From NCBI RefSeq assembly GCF_036503815.1, contig NZ_AP027764.1, forward strand, positions 496,001-560,000: a stretch of DNA of 64,000 nt, given 5' to 3'. Positions within the stretch are counted from its first letter, which is position 1. Each line of letters starts with the position of its first letter. Origin of the DNA: Escherichia coli. Its GTDB lineage: Bacteria; Pseudomonadota; Gammaproteobacteria; Enterobacterales; Enterobacteriaceae. The translations under genes and the position numbers were made by a program. Below, piece after piece: positions 33,135 to 41,956 of the stretch. The notes below the pieces were generated by a model. It was not told the DNA's origin, ran no database searches, and worked only from the letters and a program-made list of their open reading frames with translations.

Positions 33135-34160
33135 TTAACGCACGGGCGGCGCGTACTGAATACCGCCGTTATTCCAGAGATTATTTTGCCCACGTTTAAT
33201 CTTCAGGGGGCTTTCTGAACCTACGTTACGCTCAAAAATTTCCGAGTAATTACCCACCTGTTTGATGATGTTGTAAGCCCATTTATTATCCAGCTTCAGA
33301 TCTTTACCGTAATCGCCCTCTTTACCCAGCAGATGCGCCATATCAGGCGTTGCAGGATTAGCCGCTTTTTCATCAACGTTTTGCGAATTAACGCCCATCT
33401 CTTCAGCATTCAGCATGGCGAAAAGCGTCCAGCGCACTATAGAGAACCATTCATCATCGCCACGACGAACTACCGGCCCAAGCGGTTCTTTAGAGATAAC
33501 TTCCGGTAAAACAATCCATTCAGCTGGGTTGCTTAATTTGATGCGCAGGGCATACAGTTGTGATTGATCCGAGGCCAGCGTATCGCAGCGACCAGATTCC
33601 AGTGCCTTCGCAGATTCGTCAGAGCGATCGAAAGTCACTGGTGTGTACTTCATATTGTTTGCCTTGAAGTAATCGGCGACGTTGAGTTCGGTATCAGTAC
33701 CCGCCTGAATACAGACTGTTGCGCCATCCAGTTCTTTCGCGCTTTTTAATCCCGCTTTATCGTGCGTCAGGAAACCAATGCCGTCATAATAAGTGACGCC
33801 AGTAAATGCCATTCCCATACCGGCATCGCGAGAGGAAGTCCAGGTCGTATTACGGGAGAGCAAATCCACCTCCCCTGACTGTAAAGCCGTGAAGCGTTCT
33901 TTTGCAGTGAGCGGGGTATATTTCACTTTCGTGTCGTCACCAAATACAGCTGCCGCAACACCACGACAAACATCTACATCAATACCTGAAAACTTACCGT
34001 CAGCATCGGCATAAGAGAACCCAGGTAATCCATCACTGATCCCGCATTGCACAAAACCTTTTTTCTGAACGGCATCAAGCGTCGCGCCAGCATGCGCCTG
34101 ATTTGCAACGGCAAGCAGCACGCTGGCGGCAGCCAGTGTGGCTATCATCATCTTTTTCAT
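33135..34160 (-). CDS. yhdW: Amino-acid-binding periplasmic protein YhdW (intact)
   Basis: YhdW is the periplasmic solute-binding protein of the importer, 341 residues. A Sec signal peptide (MKKMMIATLAAASVLLAVANQAHAG) ends at about residue 24. The SBP family 3 domain follows, with FVQCGISDGLPGFSYADADGKFSGID and the ligand-binding WTSSRDAGMGMAFTGVTYYDG. AGGAAG lies 5 bases before the ATG. The reading frame is complete here; as I recall, yhdW is broken in K-12. It is the promoter-proximal gene, behind a sigma-54 type promoter. Confidence 0.93.
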   Translation of the reverse strand: MKKMMIATLAAASVLLAVANQAHAGATLDAVQKKGFVQCGISDGLPGFSYADADGKFSGIDVDVCRGVAAAVFGDDTKVKYTPLTAKERFTALQSGEVDLLSRNTTWTSSRDAGMGMAFTGVTYYDGIGFLTHDKAGLKSAKELDGATVCIQAGTDTELNVADYFKANNMKYTPVTFDRSDESAKALESGRCDTLASDQSQLYALRIKLSNPAEWIVLPEVISKEPLGPVVRRGDDEWFSIVRWTLFAMLNAEEMGVNSQNVDEKAANPATPDMAHLLGKEGDYGKDLKLDNKWAYNIIKQVGNYSEIFERNVGSESPLKIKRGQNNLWNNGGIQYAPPVR

Positions 34161-34240
34161 AATGCTTCCTGTGAGGCGAAAATTATCGTTATAGGACGTT
34201 TGGGAAACGTCTTTTACCTGTCTGTGGCCATCCTCTTATA

Positions 34241-34257
34241 AGCAAAAGTAGTGCCAG
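34241..34257 (-). promoter_or_regulatory. Sigma-54 type promoter of yhdWXYZ
   Basis: Read on the minus strand, CTGGCAC-TACTT-TTGCT has the -24 TGGCAC and -12 TTGCT elements with the required 5-base spacing. It lies 81 bases ahead of the yhdW ATG and on its strand. The yhdWXYZ operon has been connected with nitrogen limitation in E. coli, which fits RpoN/NtrC control. The match itself is direct; activity is inference. Confidence 0.75.
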
Positions 34258-34318
34258 CTTTTGCGCACGATTTCGCGTCGCAATAAGCTGAGTGTAGACA
34301 GGAAATAATAAAAACAGC

Positions 34319-34364
34319 GCCCCGCAATGGTGCGAAAATGAAACATGCGCCACATTTTGGCGCA
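34319..34364. promoter_or_regulatory. Two candidate NtrC enhancer sites
   Basis: GCCCC-GCAAT-GGTGC (34319-34333) differs by one base from the palindrome GCACC-N5-GGTGC typical of NtrC sites. TGCGCCA-CATTT-TGGCGCA (34346-34364) is a perfect palindrome resembling TGCACCA/TGGTGCA but with a 5-base spacer. They would lie about 95 and 125 bases upstream of the predicted start, normal enhancer positions for NtrC. Confidence 0.45.
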
Positions 34365-34558
34365 AAATATTTACGCATTTTTTACTAAGCAGAATAATGA
34401 TTGTTAGCGTGAGTATATTTCTGGTAGGAAGTGTGAAAATTAAATTGATGCGTTATTTCGAAAGCAGCGAAATAACGCGATATAACATGCTAAATCAGCA
34501 GGGAACTACCCAGCAGAATATAGCAATATTTTATCTTATGGAGAGATACTGTATCGTT

Positions 34559-34588
34559 AAACAGAGCGCGGTACTCCGCGCCCTGTTC
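34559..34588 (-). terminator. Hairpin after yhdV
   Basis: AACAG-A-GCGCGG and CCGCGC-C-CTGTT form a GC-rich stem with one mismatch, right after the yhdV stop. On the minus strand it is followed by TAACGATACAG, so the U tract is poor. It is probably a terminator for yhdV. Confidence 0.55.
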
Positions 34589-34590
34589 AG

Positions 34591-34812
34591 TTATTTCGAC
34601 AGAGCGATGATCCCCATCGTCAGGCCAGCAACAGCTGCTGCCCCGCCAGCAATAGCCCCAGCCGTTTCCCAGTTATCCTGAGTCGTGCCTTTCATACAGG
34701 TATTGGTGTGAACCAGTCGACCCTGATCGTCATAAACCGGAACGCAGGGCGAATCGTGAGCACAGCCCGCCAGCAATGCGGTGAGCAATGCTACAGGAAT
34801 TAATCTTTTCAT
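34591..34812 (-). CDS. yhdV: Small putative lipoprotein YhdV
   Basis: YhdV is a 73-residue predicted lipoprotein of unknown function. The signal MKRLIPVALLTALLAGC ends in the lipobox LLAGC, with Cys17 as the lipidation site. A Gly/Ala-rich hydrophobic stretch, AGAIAGGAAAVAGLTMGIIAL, near the C-terminus is of the glycine-zipper type. It is a single gene with its own terminator-like hairpin. Confidence 0.88.
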   Translation of the reverse strand: MKRLIPVALLTALLAGCAHDSPCVPVYDDQGRLVHTNTCMKGTTQDNWETAGAIAGGAAAVAGLTMGIIALSK

Positions 34813-35030
34813 GGTGTTACCTCAGTAATAAACGCTAACGCTTAATAAGTTAACTCTCTTATTAACGAGCTGAATGCCATTTTATCACTGGAGGTTATAA
34901 ATCTTGCGGCATGAATAATGACAAATTATGTGAATTGTAAAAATAGTGAAGGGAGCGGGAACTATAGAAAGTTTTTAAAGAGTGAGTAGAAGAATATCTT
35001 ATTAATTTTTATGGGTTTCACTGAAAATAA

Positions 35031-35054
35031 TAAAGGCACCCGAAAGCGCCTTTA
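35031..35054 (-). terminator. Terminator of acrEF
   Basis: AAAGGC(G)C...G(T)GCCTTT with a short loop is followed on the minus strand by ATTATTTTCAG. It starts about 10 bases after the acrF stop and ends the acrEF operon. Confidence 0.75.
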
Positions 35055-35064
35055 TGTTTCTGAT

Positions 35065-38000
35065 TTATCCTTTAAAGCAACGGCGGATAACCACAAAGAA
35101 CACCGGCACGAAGAAGATTGCCAGCAACGTTGCAGAGACCATCCCGCCCATTACCCCGATACCCACTGCGTGCTGCGCGCCACTGCCGGCACCGTTACTG
35201 ATAGCTAGCGGTAATACGCCGAGAATAAAGGCGAGAGAGGTCATCAGGATAGGACGCAGACGCATACGTACTGCCACCAGTGTCGCTTCAACAACACCTT
35301 TACCCTCTTTCTCCATGAGATCTTTAGCGAACTCAACAATCAAAATAGCGTTTTTGGCTGACAAGCCAATTGTCGTTAGCAAGCCCACCATAAAGTAGAC
35401 GTCATTTTTTTGATTAAAGAGTGTCGCCGCCAGTAGCACGCCGACAATCCCTAACGGCACGACTAACATAACCGAGACAGGAATTGACCAGCTTTCATAG
35501 AGTGCAGCAAGGCACAGGAAAACAACCACAAAGGAAATTGCTACCAGAGCGGGAGCTTGGTTTCCCGATAAGCGTTCCTGATATGACATACCCGTCCAGT
35601 CATAACCAATGCCAGCTGGTAATTGTGATGCAAGGTTTTCCATCAACGCCATGGCATCGCCGGAACTGGTTCCTGGCGCGGCTTCCCCCTGAATCTCCAT
35701 TGACGGCAGACCGTTGTAGCGCTCCAGTCGCGGAGAGCCATACACCCAATGTGCAGTGGTAAAGGCAGAGAATGGCACCATTTCGCCGTTGGCGCTGCGG
35801 ACATAAAGTTTATCGACATCTTCTGGCAGCATACGGAATTTGGCATCCGCCTGAACATACACCTTTTTCACGCGACCACGGTCAATGAAGTCGTTAACGT
35901 AAGTCCCACCCAACGCCGTTGAAATGGTCTGATTGATGTCAGAAAGTGAAACACCTAATGCCTGCGCCTTTTCCTGGTCAACTTCCAGTTTAAACTGCGC
36001 GGTGTCTTCCAGACCATTAGGACGCACGCTGACTAAGCTGGCAGGATGTTGCGCCGCCATGCCAAGCAACTGGTTACGGGCCTGGGTCAGGGCATCGTGA
36101 CCCAGCCCAGCCTGATCAATTAACTCAAAGTCGAAACCCGTTGCCGTGCCCAGTTCAACAATGGCTGGCATATTGAATGGAATGACAAAACCGTCGCGGA
36201 TCTTGCCCAATTCCATTTTGGCACGATGGATTACCGCTTCCGCACTGTTTTCGTCACCACTACGCTCTTCCCACGGTTTCAGACTGACGAAAGCCATACC
36301 GGCATTTTGTGCCTGGCCGCTGAAGCTAAAGCCGTTAACCGTAAAGACACTTTCTACGTTCGCTTTCTCGTTCTTCAGATAGTAATCCGTCACTTGATCC
36401 AACACTTTTTGCGTCCGCTCTTGCGTCGCGCCAGCGGGTAACTGAATCATAGTCAGAAAGACACCCTGATCCTCTTCAGGTAAGAAGGAAGACGGAAGAC
36501 GTAAAAACAACACCACCATTCCAGCAACAATTAGTGCATAGATCAGTAAATATCGTCCTGTGGAACCGAGGATTTTGCCGACGCTGTTGGTGTAGTGGTT
36601 AACGCTATGATCGAAGGTGGTATTAAACCAGCCGAAGAAACCGCCCTTATTTTCGTGATGCTCAGCAGAGACGGGTTTGAGCAGTGTTGCACATAACGCT
36701 GGGGTAAGAATCAATGCCACCAGAACAGAAAGCGCCATTGCCGAAACGATGGTGATAGAGAACTGGCGGTAAATTGCCCCAGTAGAACCGCCGAAGAATG
36801 CCATTGGAATAAATACCGCTGACAGCACCATCGCGATACCCACCAGTGCGCCCTGGATTTGCGACATTGATTTTTCCGTCGCTTCTTTTGGCGGGAGCTT
36901 ATCCTCCATCATCACGCGCTCGACGTTCTCCACCACCACTATCGCATCATCGACGAGCAGCCCGATGGCAAGCACCATCCCGAACATAGTTAGTGTATTG
37001 ATGGAGTAACCAAAAGCGGCGAGGATGGCAAACGTCCCTAACAACACCACGGGTACCGCAATGGTGGGGATCAGCGTTGCTCGCATATTCTGCAAGAACA
37101 GATACATCACCAGGAACACCAGCATAATGGCTTCGAACAGCGTTTTTACCACTTCGTGAATAGAAAGCTGGACGAATGGCGTAGTGTCATAAGGATAGAG
37201 AACCTTCATTCCCTGCGGGAAGAATGGCTGTAATTCCGCCAGTTTTGCCTTAATGGCTTTCGCGGTATCGAGAGCATTCGCGCCGGTTGCCAGCTTAATA
37301 CCCAGGCCCGCCGCCGGTTTACCGTTGATGCGAGCGATAACGTTATAGTTTTCACCGCCAAGTTCAACCCGTGCGACATCTTTCAGGCGTACCACCGAGC
37401 CGTCACTGTTTACGCGCAGGGTCACTTTGCCGAATTCTTCCGGATTTTTTAACCGCGTCTGAGCAATAATCGAGGCGTTCAACTGTTGCCCTGGTAACGC
37501 TGGCGTTCCGCCCAACTGTCCGGCAGCGATCTGATCGTTCTGTACCTTCAACTGGTTAATCACATCAACCGGCGTCAGTTTATATTTGTTTAGCAGATCG
37601 GCGTCCAACCAGATACGCATCGCATACTGTGCGCCGAAAAGCTGTACGTCACCGACGCCATTCAGACGGCTAAGCGTATCTTTAACGTTAGAGGCCACAT
37701 AGTCCGAGATATCGTCCTGTGTGGTGCCTGGGTTATCAGAGACAAAGCCCGCCACCATCAAATAGCTGCTACTGGACTTTTCAACACTGATCCCCTGCTG
37801 CTGAACCTCTTGCGGCAGCAACGGCGTGGCGAGCTGGAGTTTGTTCTGTACCTGCACTTGCGCGATATCAGGATCGGTCCCGGACTGAAAGGTAAGGGTA
37901 ATTGTCACGCTACCGGCGGAATCGCTGGTGGAGGACATATACATCAGGTTATCGATACCATTCATATTCTGTTCGATAACCTGCGTCACCGTATCCTGCA

Positions 38001-38169
38001 CGGTCTGCGCATCAGCGCCCGGATAGTTTGCCGAAACAGAAACCGCAGGCGGCGCAATGGTCGGGTACTGGGCGACGGGCAATTGTAGGATCGCCAGTGC
38101 GCCCGCCATCATCAGAATAATGGCCAGCACCCATGCAAATATCGGTCGTCGAATAAAAAAGTTTGCCAT
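35065..38169 (-). CDS. acrF: RND multidrug efflux pump AcrF
   Basis: AcrF is the inner-membrane RND proton antiporter of the AcrEF-TolC tripartite pump, a close paralogue of AcrB. It is 1034 residues with twelve TM segments and two large periplasmic loops. The first 40 residues contain TM1 (FIRRPIFAWVLAIILMMAG). The proton-relay Asp pair is in TM4 (GLLVDDAIVVVENVERVM, Asp407-Asp408 region), and Lys in GLSAKNAILIVEF of TM10. It follows acrE by 11 bases. Expression is normally low, repressed by H-NS. Confidence 0.96.
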   Translation of the reverse strand: MANFFIRRPIFAWVLAIILMMAGALAILQLPVAQYPTIAPPAVSVSANYPGADAQTVQDTVTQVIEQNMNGIDNLMYMSSTSDSAGSVTITLTFQSGTDPDIAQVQVQNKLQLATPLLPQEVQQQGISVEKSSSSYLMVAGFVSDNPGTTQDDISDYVASNVKDTLSRLNGVGDVQLFGAQYAMRIWLDADLLNKYKLTPVDVINQLKVQNDQIAAGQLGGTPALPGQQLNASIIAQTRLKNPEEFGKVTLRVNSDGSVVRLKDVARVELGGENYNVIARINGKPAAGLGIKLATGANALDTAKAIKAKLAELQPFFPQGMKVLYPYDTTPFVQLSIHEVVKTLFEAIMLVFLVMYLFLQNMRATLIPTIAVPVVLLGTFAILAAFGYSINTLTMFGMVLAIGLLVDDAIVVVENVERVMMEDKLPPKEATEKSMSQIQGALVGIAMVLSAVFIPMAFFGGSTGAIYRQFSITIVSAMALSVLVALILTPALCATLLKPVSAEHHENKGGFFGWFNTTFDHSVNHYTNSVGKILGSTGRYLLIYALIVAGMVVLFLRLPSSFLPEEDQGVFLTMIQLPAGATQERTQKVLDQVTDYYLKNEKANVESVFTVNGFSFSGQAQNAGMAFVSLKPWEERSGDENSAEAVIHRAKMELGKIRDGFVIPFNMPAIVELGTATGFDFELIDQAGLGHDALTQARNQLLGMAAQHPASLVSVRPNGLEDTAQFKLEVDQEKAQALGVSLSDINQTISTALGGTYVNDFIDRGRVKKVYVQADAKFRMLPEDVDKLYVRSANGEMVPFSAFTTAHWVYGSPRLERYNGLPSMEIQGEAAPGTSSGDAMALMENLASQLPAGIGYDWTGMSYQERLSGNQAPALVAISFVVVFLCLAALYESWSIPVSVMLVVPLGIVGVLLAATLFNQKNDVYFMVGLLTTIGLSAKNAILIVEFAKDLMEKEGKGVVEATLVAVRMRLRPILMTSLAFILGVLPLAISNGAGSGAQHAVGIGVMGGMVSATLLAIFFVPVFFVVIRRCFKG

Positions 38170-38180
38170 GTCAGATTGCC

Positions 38181-39338
38181 TTACTTCGATGCAGTATCTG
38201 CGGGGGTATCGGTAGTGGCTTTAACCTGCTCTCCCGGACGCGCTTTTTGCAGGCCGCTGACAATGACTTGATCGCCAGATTTCAGCCCTTCGCTAATCAA
38301 CCATTTATCGCCAATCGCCTGGCTGGCAACGACAGGGCGCGCTTCAACCTGACTTTTATCGTTAACAATCAGCACGGTTGCATCACCACGCGGTGTGCGG
38401 CTAACGCCTTGTTGCGGGATAAGAATGGCATCAGGTTGGACGCCTTCATCAATCCGTGCGCGCACAAACATACCAGGTAAAAGCGTATGTTGCGGGTTAG
38501 GGAAGACGGCACGTAGGGTTATGGAGCCGGTGCTTTCATCAACGGTAACATCGGAGAATTGCAGCGTACCTTTCAGGGGATAGGTTTGACCGTTCTCCAT
38601 GACCAACTCTACGTTGCTGGTGGCGTTCTCCTTATGCAAATTTCCTTGCTCTACGGATTGCTTCAGCCTCATAAAATCGTTGCTGGATTGGGTCACATCA
38701 ACGTAGATAGGATCGAGCTGCTGGACAGTCGCCAGTTCGGTCGTTTGCCCATTAGTGACAAGAGCGCCTTCGGTCACAGTCGATTTGCCGATACGTCCAC
38801 TAATTGGCGCAGTCACTTTGGTATAAGCGAGATTGATGCGAGCGCTTTCGACCGTTGCTTTTGCGGCAATCACGGCGGCATCGGCCTGGCGAGCATCAGC
38901 AATGGCCTGGTCGTACTCCTGCTGACTGATGTATTTCGTACCCACGAGCGGAACGTAACGTTTTACCGTCAAATGCGCGATGGCGGCGGCGGCTTCACTT
39001 TTCGCCAGTTCGCCTTTCGCGCTGTCATAACTTGCCTGATAGGTCGCGGGATCGATCTGGTACAGAGACTGGCCTGCTTGCACATCGCTGCCTTCAGTGA
39101 AATTGCGACTCAGTACGATCCCGCTAACCTGTGGGCGAACTTCGGCTATACGGTAAGCATTGGTGCGGCCTGGTAATTCAGTCTTAACTTCTAACGGGGC
39201 CGTTTTCACAATATGAACGGTAACCTGCGGTTCACCGACGTGAGCTTTCTCTTCTCCCTTATCGTTACAACCGGCGATTAAAGCCGCGGAGATCAGAATA
39301 AAGGAGGGCAGGAGGAAAAACCTGGCATGTTTCGTCAT
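38181..39338 (-). CDS. acrE: Periplasmic adaptor lipoprotein AcrE
   Basis: AcrE is the membrane-fusion protein that bridges AcrF and TolC. It is 385 residues. The signal ends in LIAGC (lipidated Cys24). The hairpin, lipoyl and beta-barrel domains follow in order; the lipoyl half-motifs are around residues 62-95 (RPQVSGIVLSRNFTEGSDVQAGQSLYQID) and 170-200 (YTKVTAPISGRIGKS). It is divergent from acrS across a 398-base gap. Confidence 0.96.
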   Translation of the reverse strand: MTKHARFFLLPSFILISAALIAGCNDKGEEKAHVGEPQVTVHIVKTAPLEVKTELPGRTNAYRIAEVRPQVSGIVLSRNFTEGSDVQAGQSLYQIDPATYQASYDSAKGELAKSEAAAAIAHLTVKRYVPLVGTKYISQQEYDQAIADARQADAAVIAAKATVESARINLAYTKVTAPISGRIGKSTVTEGALVTNGQTTELATVQQLDPIYVDVTQSSNDFMRLKQSVEQGNLHKENATSNVELVMENGQTYPLKGTLQFSDVTVDESTGSITLRAVFPNPQHTLLPGMFVRARIDEGVQPDAILIPQQGVSRTPRGDATVLIVNDKSQVEARPVVASQAIGDKWLISEGLKSGDQVIVSGLQKARPGEQVKATTDTPADTASK

Positions 39339-39736
39339 TACTATTCCTCAAAAAACCAAAAGCGCGTTATTTACCCAAAAAGGCAACGCGTTAACTCGCA
39401 GAAAGAAAAATACAGTTCGCTATCCTACAAATTATCATTCGTCGATGTAAGGAATAGTTATGAATACTGGCGTCTCAAGGCACATAAACACAAAAAAAGA
39501 TTAATATTTTACTGTTTTATTTTGACGCGGGTTGAAAGAGGTAGAATCAAATCCTCGCAAATTGAAATATATATTGATAGAGTGAATGTATTTTAGGTAA
39601 ATGATAAACGTTATTTATTTGACGATTTATAGCAACTCAATATTAGCCTCTCGTATAAATATACATTAGGTGATAGATTAACCTTCGCTATTTTCTCATC
39701 CTGTGTCGAATATATTTATTTCCTGAATAATTAATC
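39339..39736. other. acrE-acrS divergent promoter region
   Basis: No gene is supported here. The stretch is strongly A/T-rich (for example around 39530-39730), the sort of DNA that H-NS binds, which agrees with the known silencing of acrEF. A 89-codon frame at 39327-39596 is Lys/Tyr-rich, has no family resemblance and overlaps the acrE start, so it was not called. No clear TetR-type operator was recognised. Confidence 0.5.
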
Positions 39737-40399
39737 ATGGCAAAAAGAACCAAAGCTGAAGCCCTGAAGACCCGGCAAGAACTGATTGAAACTGCCATCG
39801 CCCAGTTTGCGCAGCATGGCGTAAGCAAGACGACGCTCAACGACATTGCCGACGCCGCTAACGTTACGCGTGGCGCTATCTACTGGCACTTCGAGAACAA
39901 GACCCAACTGTTTAATGAGATGTGGTTGCAACAGCCTTCATTGCGGGAGTTAATCCAGGATCACTTGACAGCTGGGTTAGAGCATGACCCGTTTCAGCAA
40001 TTGCGTGAAAAATTGATTGTTGGCTTGCAATATATTGCCAAAATTCCCCGCCAGCAGGCGTTGCTGAAAATCTTATATCACAAATGTGAATTTAATGATG
40101 AGATGCTGGCAGAGGGAGTGATACGCGAAAAGATGGGCTTTAATCCGCAGACTCTCCGCGAAGTATTGCAGGCATGTCAGAAACAAGGTTGTATAGCAAA
40201 TAATCTCGATTTAGATGTTGTGATGATTATTATTGATGGTGCCTTCAGCGGAATTGTTCAAAACTGGTTAATGAATATGGCGGGTTATGATCTTAATAAA
40301 CAAGCACCCGCACTGGTCGATAACGTATTAAGAATGTTCATGCCAGATGAAAACATAACGAAATTAATTCATCAAACGAATGAATTAAGTGTCATATAA
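39737..40399 (+). CDS. acrS: TetR-family regulator AcrS
   Basis: AcrS (EnvR) is the TetR-family repressor beside acrEF, reported to repress acrAB and so to switch pump use. It is 220 residues. The N-terminal HTH is in TLNDIADAANVTRGAIYWHFENK (about 35-57), and the effector/dimer domain follows. No strong ribosome-binding site stands before the ATG. It converges on yhdU with a gap of 2 bases. Confidence 0.94.
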   Translation: MAKRTKAEALKTRQELIETAIAQFAQHGVSKTTLNDIADAANVTRGAIYWHFENKTQLFNEMWLQQPSLRELIQDHLTAGLEHDPFQQLREKLIVGLQYIAKIPRQQALLKILYHKCEFNDEMLAEGVIREKMGFNPQTLREVLQACQKQGCIANNLDLDVVMIIIDGAFSGIVQNWLMNMAGYDLNKQAPALVDNVLRMFMPDENITKLIHQTNELSVI

Positions 40400-40401
40400 A
40401 T

Positions 40402-40581
40402 TCACATTCTGTCCTGAAAATTCAGTTCGTCACAGTTAACCAGTTTTAGTGGATTAACTGAGTTCATATTGCGGCATTTGTCTGTTTCTGTTGCCAGCAG
40501 TTCAATCCACTGCATCAGTAAAGTATCAAACAGAAAAACGAAGACAGCGAAAACGACGAGCCACCAATACTTGCGAATCAT
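40402..40581 (-). CDS. yhdU: Small membrane protein YhdU
   Basis: YhdU is a 59-residue predicted single-span membrane protein of unknown function. ATG at 40581 gives MIRKYWWLVVFAVFVFLFDT with one TM segment at about 5-25; AGG about 8 bases upstream supports this start, although an in-frame ATG nine codons earlier exists. The hydrophilic tail includes DKCRNMNSVNPLKLVNCDELN. It is convergent with acrS. Confidence 0.8.
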   Translation of the reverse strand: MIRKYWWLVVFAVFVFLFDTLLMQWIELLATETDKCRNMNSVNPLKLVNCDELNFQDRM

Positions 40582-40664
40582 TACCTGAGCCTGTGCATGT
40601 TTAACCAAGTCTGGCAGGAAATATACACGAAATGAATAATCTGAAAACCAGGCTTACACTTCCT

Positions 40665-41549
40665 TTACTTTGCAATGAGATCGGGGTCAACTTCGCTTAA
40701 CCGGCTTCGTTTTGACAGGTTGCCGGTCTTTCTTTTTTTCACTTTCGCCAGTTCTTCCGCAGAGTAATGCGACGCGACATCCAGCCGTCGAAGCCCCATT
40801 TTGATGTACTCGCTGTTGATCTCAATACCAATGAATTTTCGCCCGCTGGCGGCGGCTACGGCACCGGTAGTAAAGCTACCGGCAAACGGGTCGAGAACGA
40901 TATCGCCTGGGTTGGAAGAGGCGAGAATAATGCGTTTCAGTAAGGCTTCCGGTTTTTGCGTCGGGTGATTCTCATATTCATCCATCAAATAACGCACGCG
41001 CGGAAAATCCCAGACGTTACCCGGTACTTTTTGATGATTGTAAGGCTGTGGAGGATTTTTGCGATAATCGATCAACGCGCGCTGCGATCCGGTTTTGGCT
41101 TCTACCAGAATAGCATCACCGTTGAACGTGTAGTTCTTTGCGTCTTTCACCATCATCAGGATGGGTTCGTACATGGAGCCGTAGTGTTTTTTCGCCTGCA
41201 CTCCAGAACTGTCATATGACCAGACGATGCGACTTTTGATGGTAAAAAACTTGCGGCACTGGAGATCGATAAAGGGCATGTTTTCCGTGCTGTTCATGAT
41301 GTACATGCTGCCCTGCTTTTTCAGAACGCGGTGGCACTCTGCAATCACTTCAAACAGCCAGTCGATAAACAGATCTTCTTTCCAGGCTTCGATCAGACCA
41401 TCAAAATTTTTACCGATGTTATACGGTGGGTCGGCAAAGATCAGATCTACACTTTCGGCGGGGATCTTTTTAAGTTCGGTTAATGCATCACCCTGGATGA
41501 TGGTCTTTGCTTCATTACCAAATCGGGTCGGTTCACATCCTGTTCTCAT
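40665..41549 (-). CDS. yhdJ: DNA adenine methyltransferase YhdJ
   Basis: YhdJ is a CcrM-like orphan N6-adenine DNA methyltransferase; the E. coli enzyme is reported to methylate ATGCAT. It is 294 residues from MRTGCEPTRFGNEAK. The catalytic motif IV is ADPPYNIGK (about 39-47), and the SAM-binding motif I is DPFAGSFTTG near residue 225, the beta-class order. No cognate restriction gene is present. It lies after fis but behind a terminator, so it may have its own promoter. Confidence 0.94.
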   Translation of the reverse strand: MRTGCEPTRFGNEAKTIIQGDALTELKKIPAESVDLIFADPPYNIGKNFDGLIEAWKEDLFIDWLFEVIAECHRVLKKQGSMYIMNSTENMPFIDLQCRKFFTIKSRIVWSYDSSGVQAKKHYGSMYEPILMMVKDAKNYTFNGDAILVEAKTGSQRALIDYRKNPPQPYNHQKVPGNVWDFPRVRYLMDEYENHPTQKPEALLKRIILASSNPGDIVLDPFAGSFTTGAVAAASGRKFIGIEINSEYIKMGLRRLDVASHYSAEELAKVKKRKTGNLSKRSRLSEVDPDLIAK

Positions 41550-41574
41550 GGTCACTCCCTTTGTGACACCTATA

Positions 41575-41610
41575 AAAAAGGCGCTTCCCCATGCCGAGTA
41601 GCGCCTTTTT
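41575..41610 (-). terminator. Terminator after fis
   Basis: AAAAAGGCGCT and AGCGCCTTTTT form a perfect 11-base stem with a 14-base loop, A/T tracts at both sides making it bidirectional. It lies between the fis stop and the yhdJ start and ends the dusB-fis operon. Confidence 0.88.
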
Positions 41611-41634
41611 AATCAAGCATTTAGCTAACCTGAA

Positions 41635-41931
41635 TTAGTTCATGCCGTATTTTTTCAATTTTTTACGCAGCGTACCACGGTTGATGCCCATCATCAGCGC
41701 AGCACGGGTCTGGTTACCACGGGTGTATTGCATCACCATGTCCAACAGGGGCTGTTCTACTTCAGCCAGTACCAGCTCATAGAGGTCATTCACATCCTGA
41801 CCGTTCAGTTGAGCAAAATAGTTCTTCAGTGCCTGTTTAACCGAGTCACGCAGGGGTTTTTGGGTTACCTGATCCTGAGAGTTAACGGTAGAAACGGTCA
41901 GTACGTCAGAATTTACGCGTTGTTCGAACAT
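41635..41931 (-). CDS. fis: Nucleoid protein Fis
   Basis: Fis is the 98-residue growth-phase-dependent DNA-bending protein that activates rRNA promoters and assists Hin/Gin recombination. The N-terminal arm is [16 protein letters not shown]. The C-terminal HTH is in [25 protein letters not shown]. It follows dusB by 25 bases and is transcribed from the promoter ahead of dusB. Its likely target, the rRNA P1 promoter, is also in this window. Confidence 0.97.
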
Positions 41932-41956
41932 AGTTCTGTCAGCTCTTTATTTCTGT

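Larger units (their letters stand above)
34161..34590. other. Regulatory gap upstream of yhdW
   Basis: No gene is supported in these 430 bases. The yhdW-proximal half holds the sigma-54 type promoter and two NtrC-like sites listed separately. The part from about 34380 to 34560 is A/T-rich; a 94-codon + strand frame there has no family resemblance and runs antisense into yhdV, so it was not called. Confidence 0.6.

Noticed and set aside
34397..34681. 94-codon + strand frame between yhdW and yhdV
   Set aside because: No recognisable family, no good ribosome-binding site, and its second half is antisense to yhdV and its hairpin.
39327..39596. 89-codon + strand frame in the acrE-acrS gap
   Set aside because: Lys/Tyr-rich product of A/T-rich DNA, overlapping the acrE start on the opposite strand and without similarity to any family I know.
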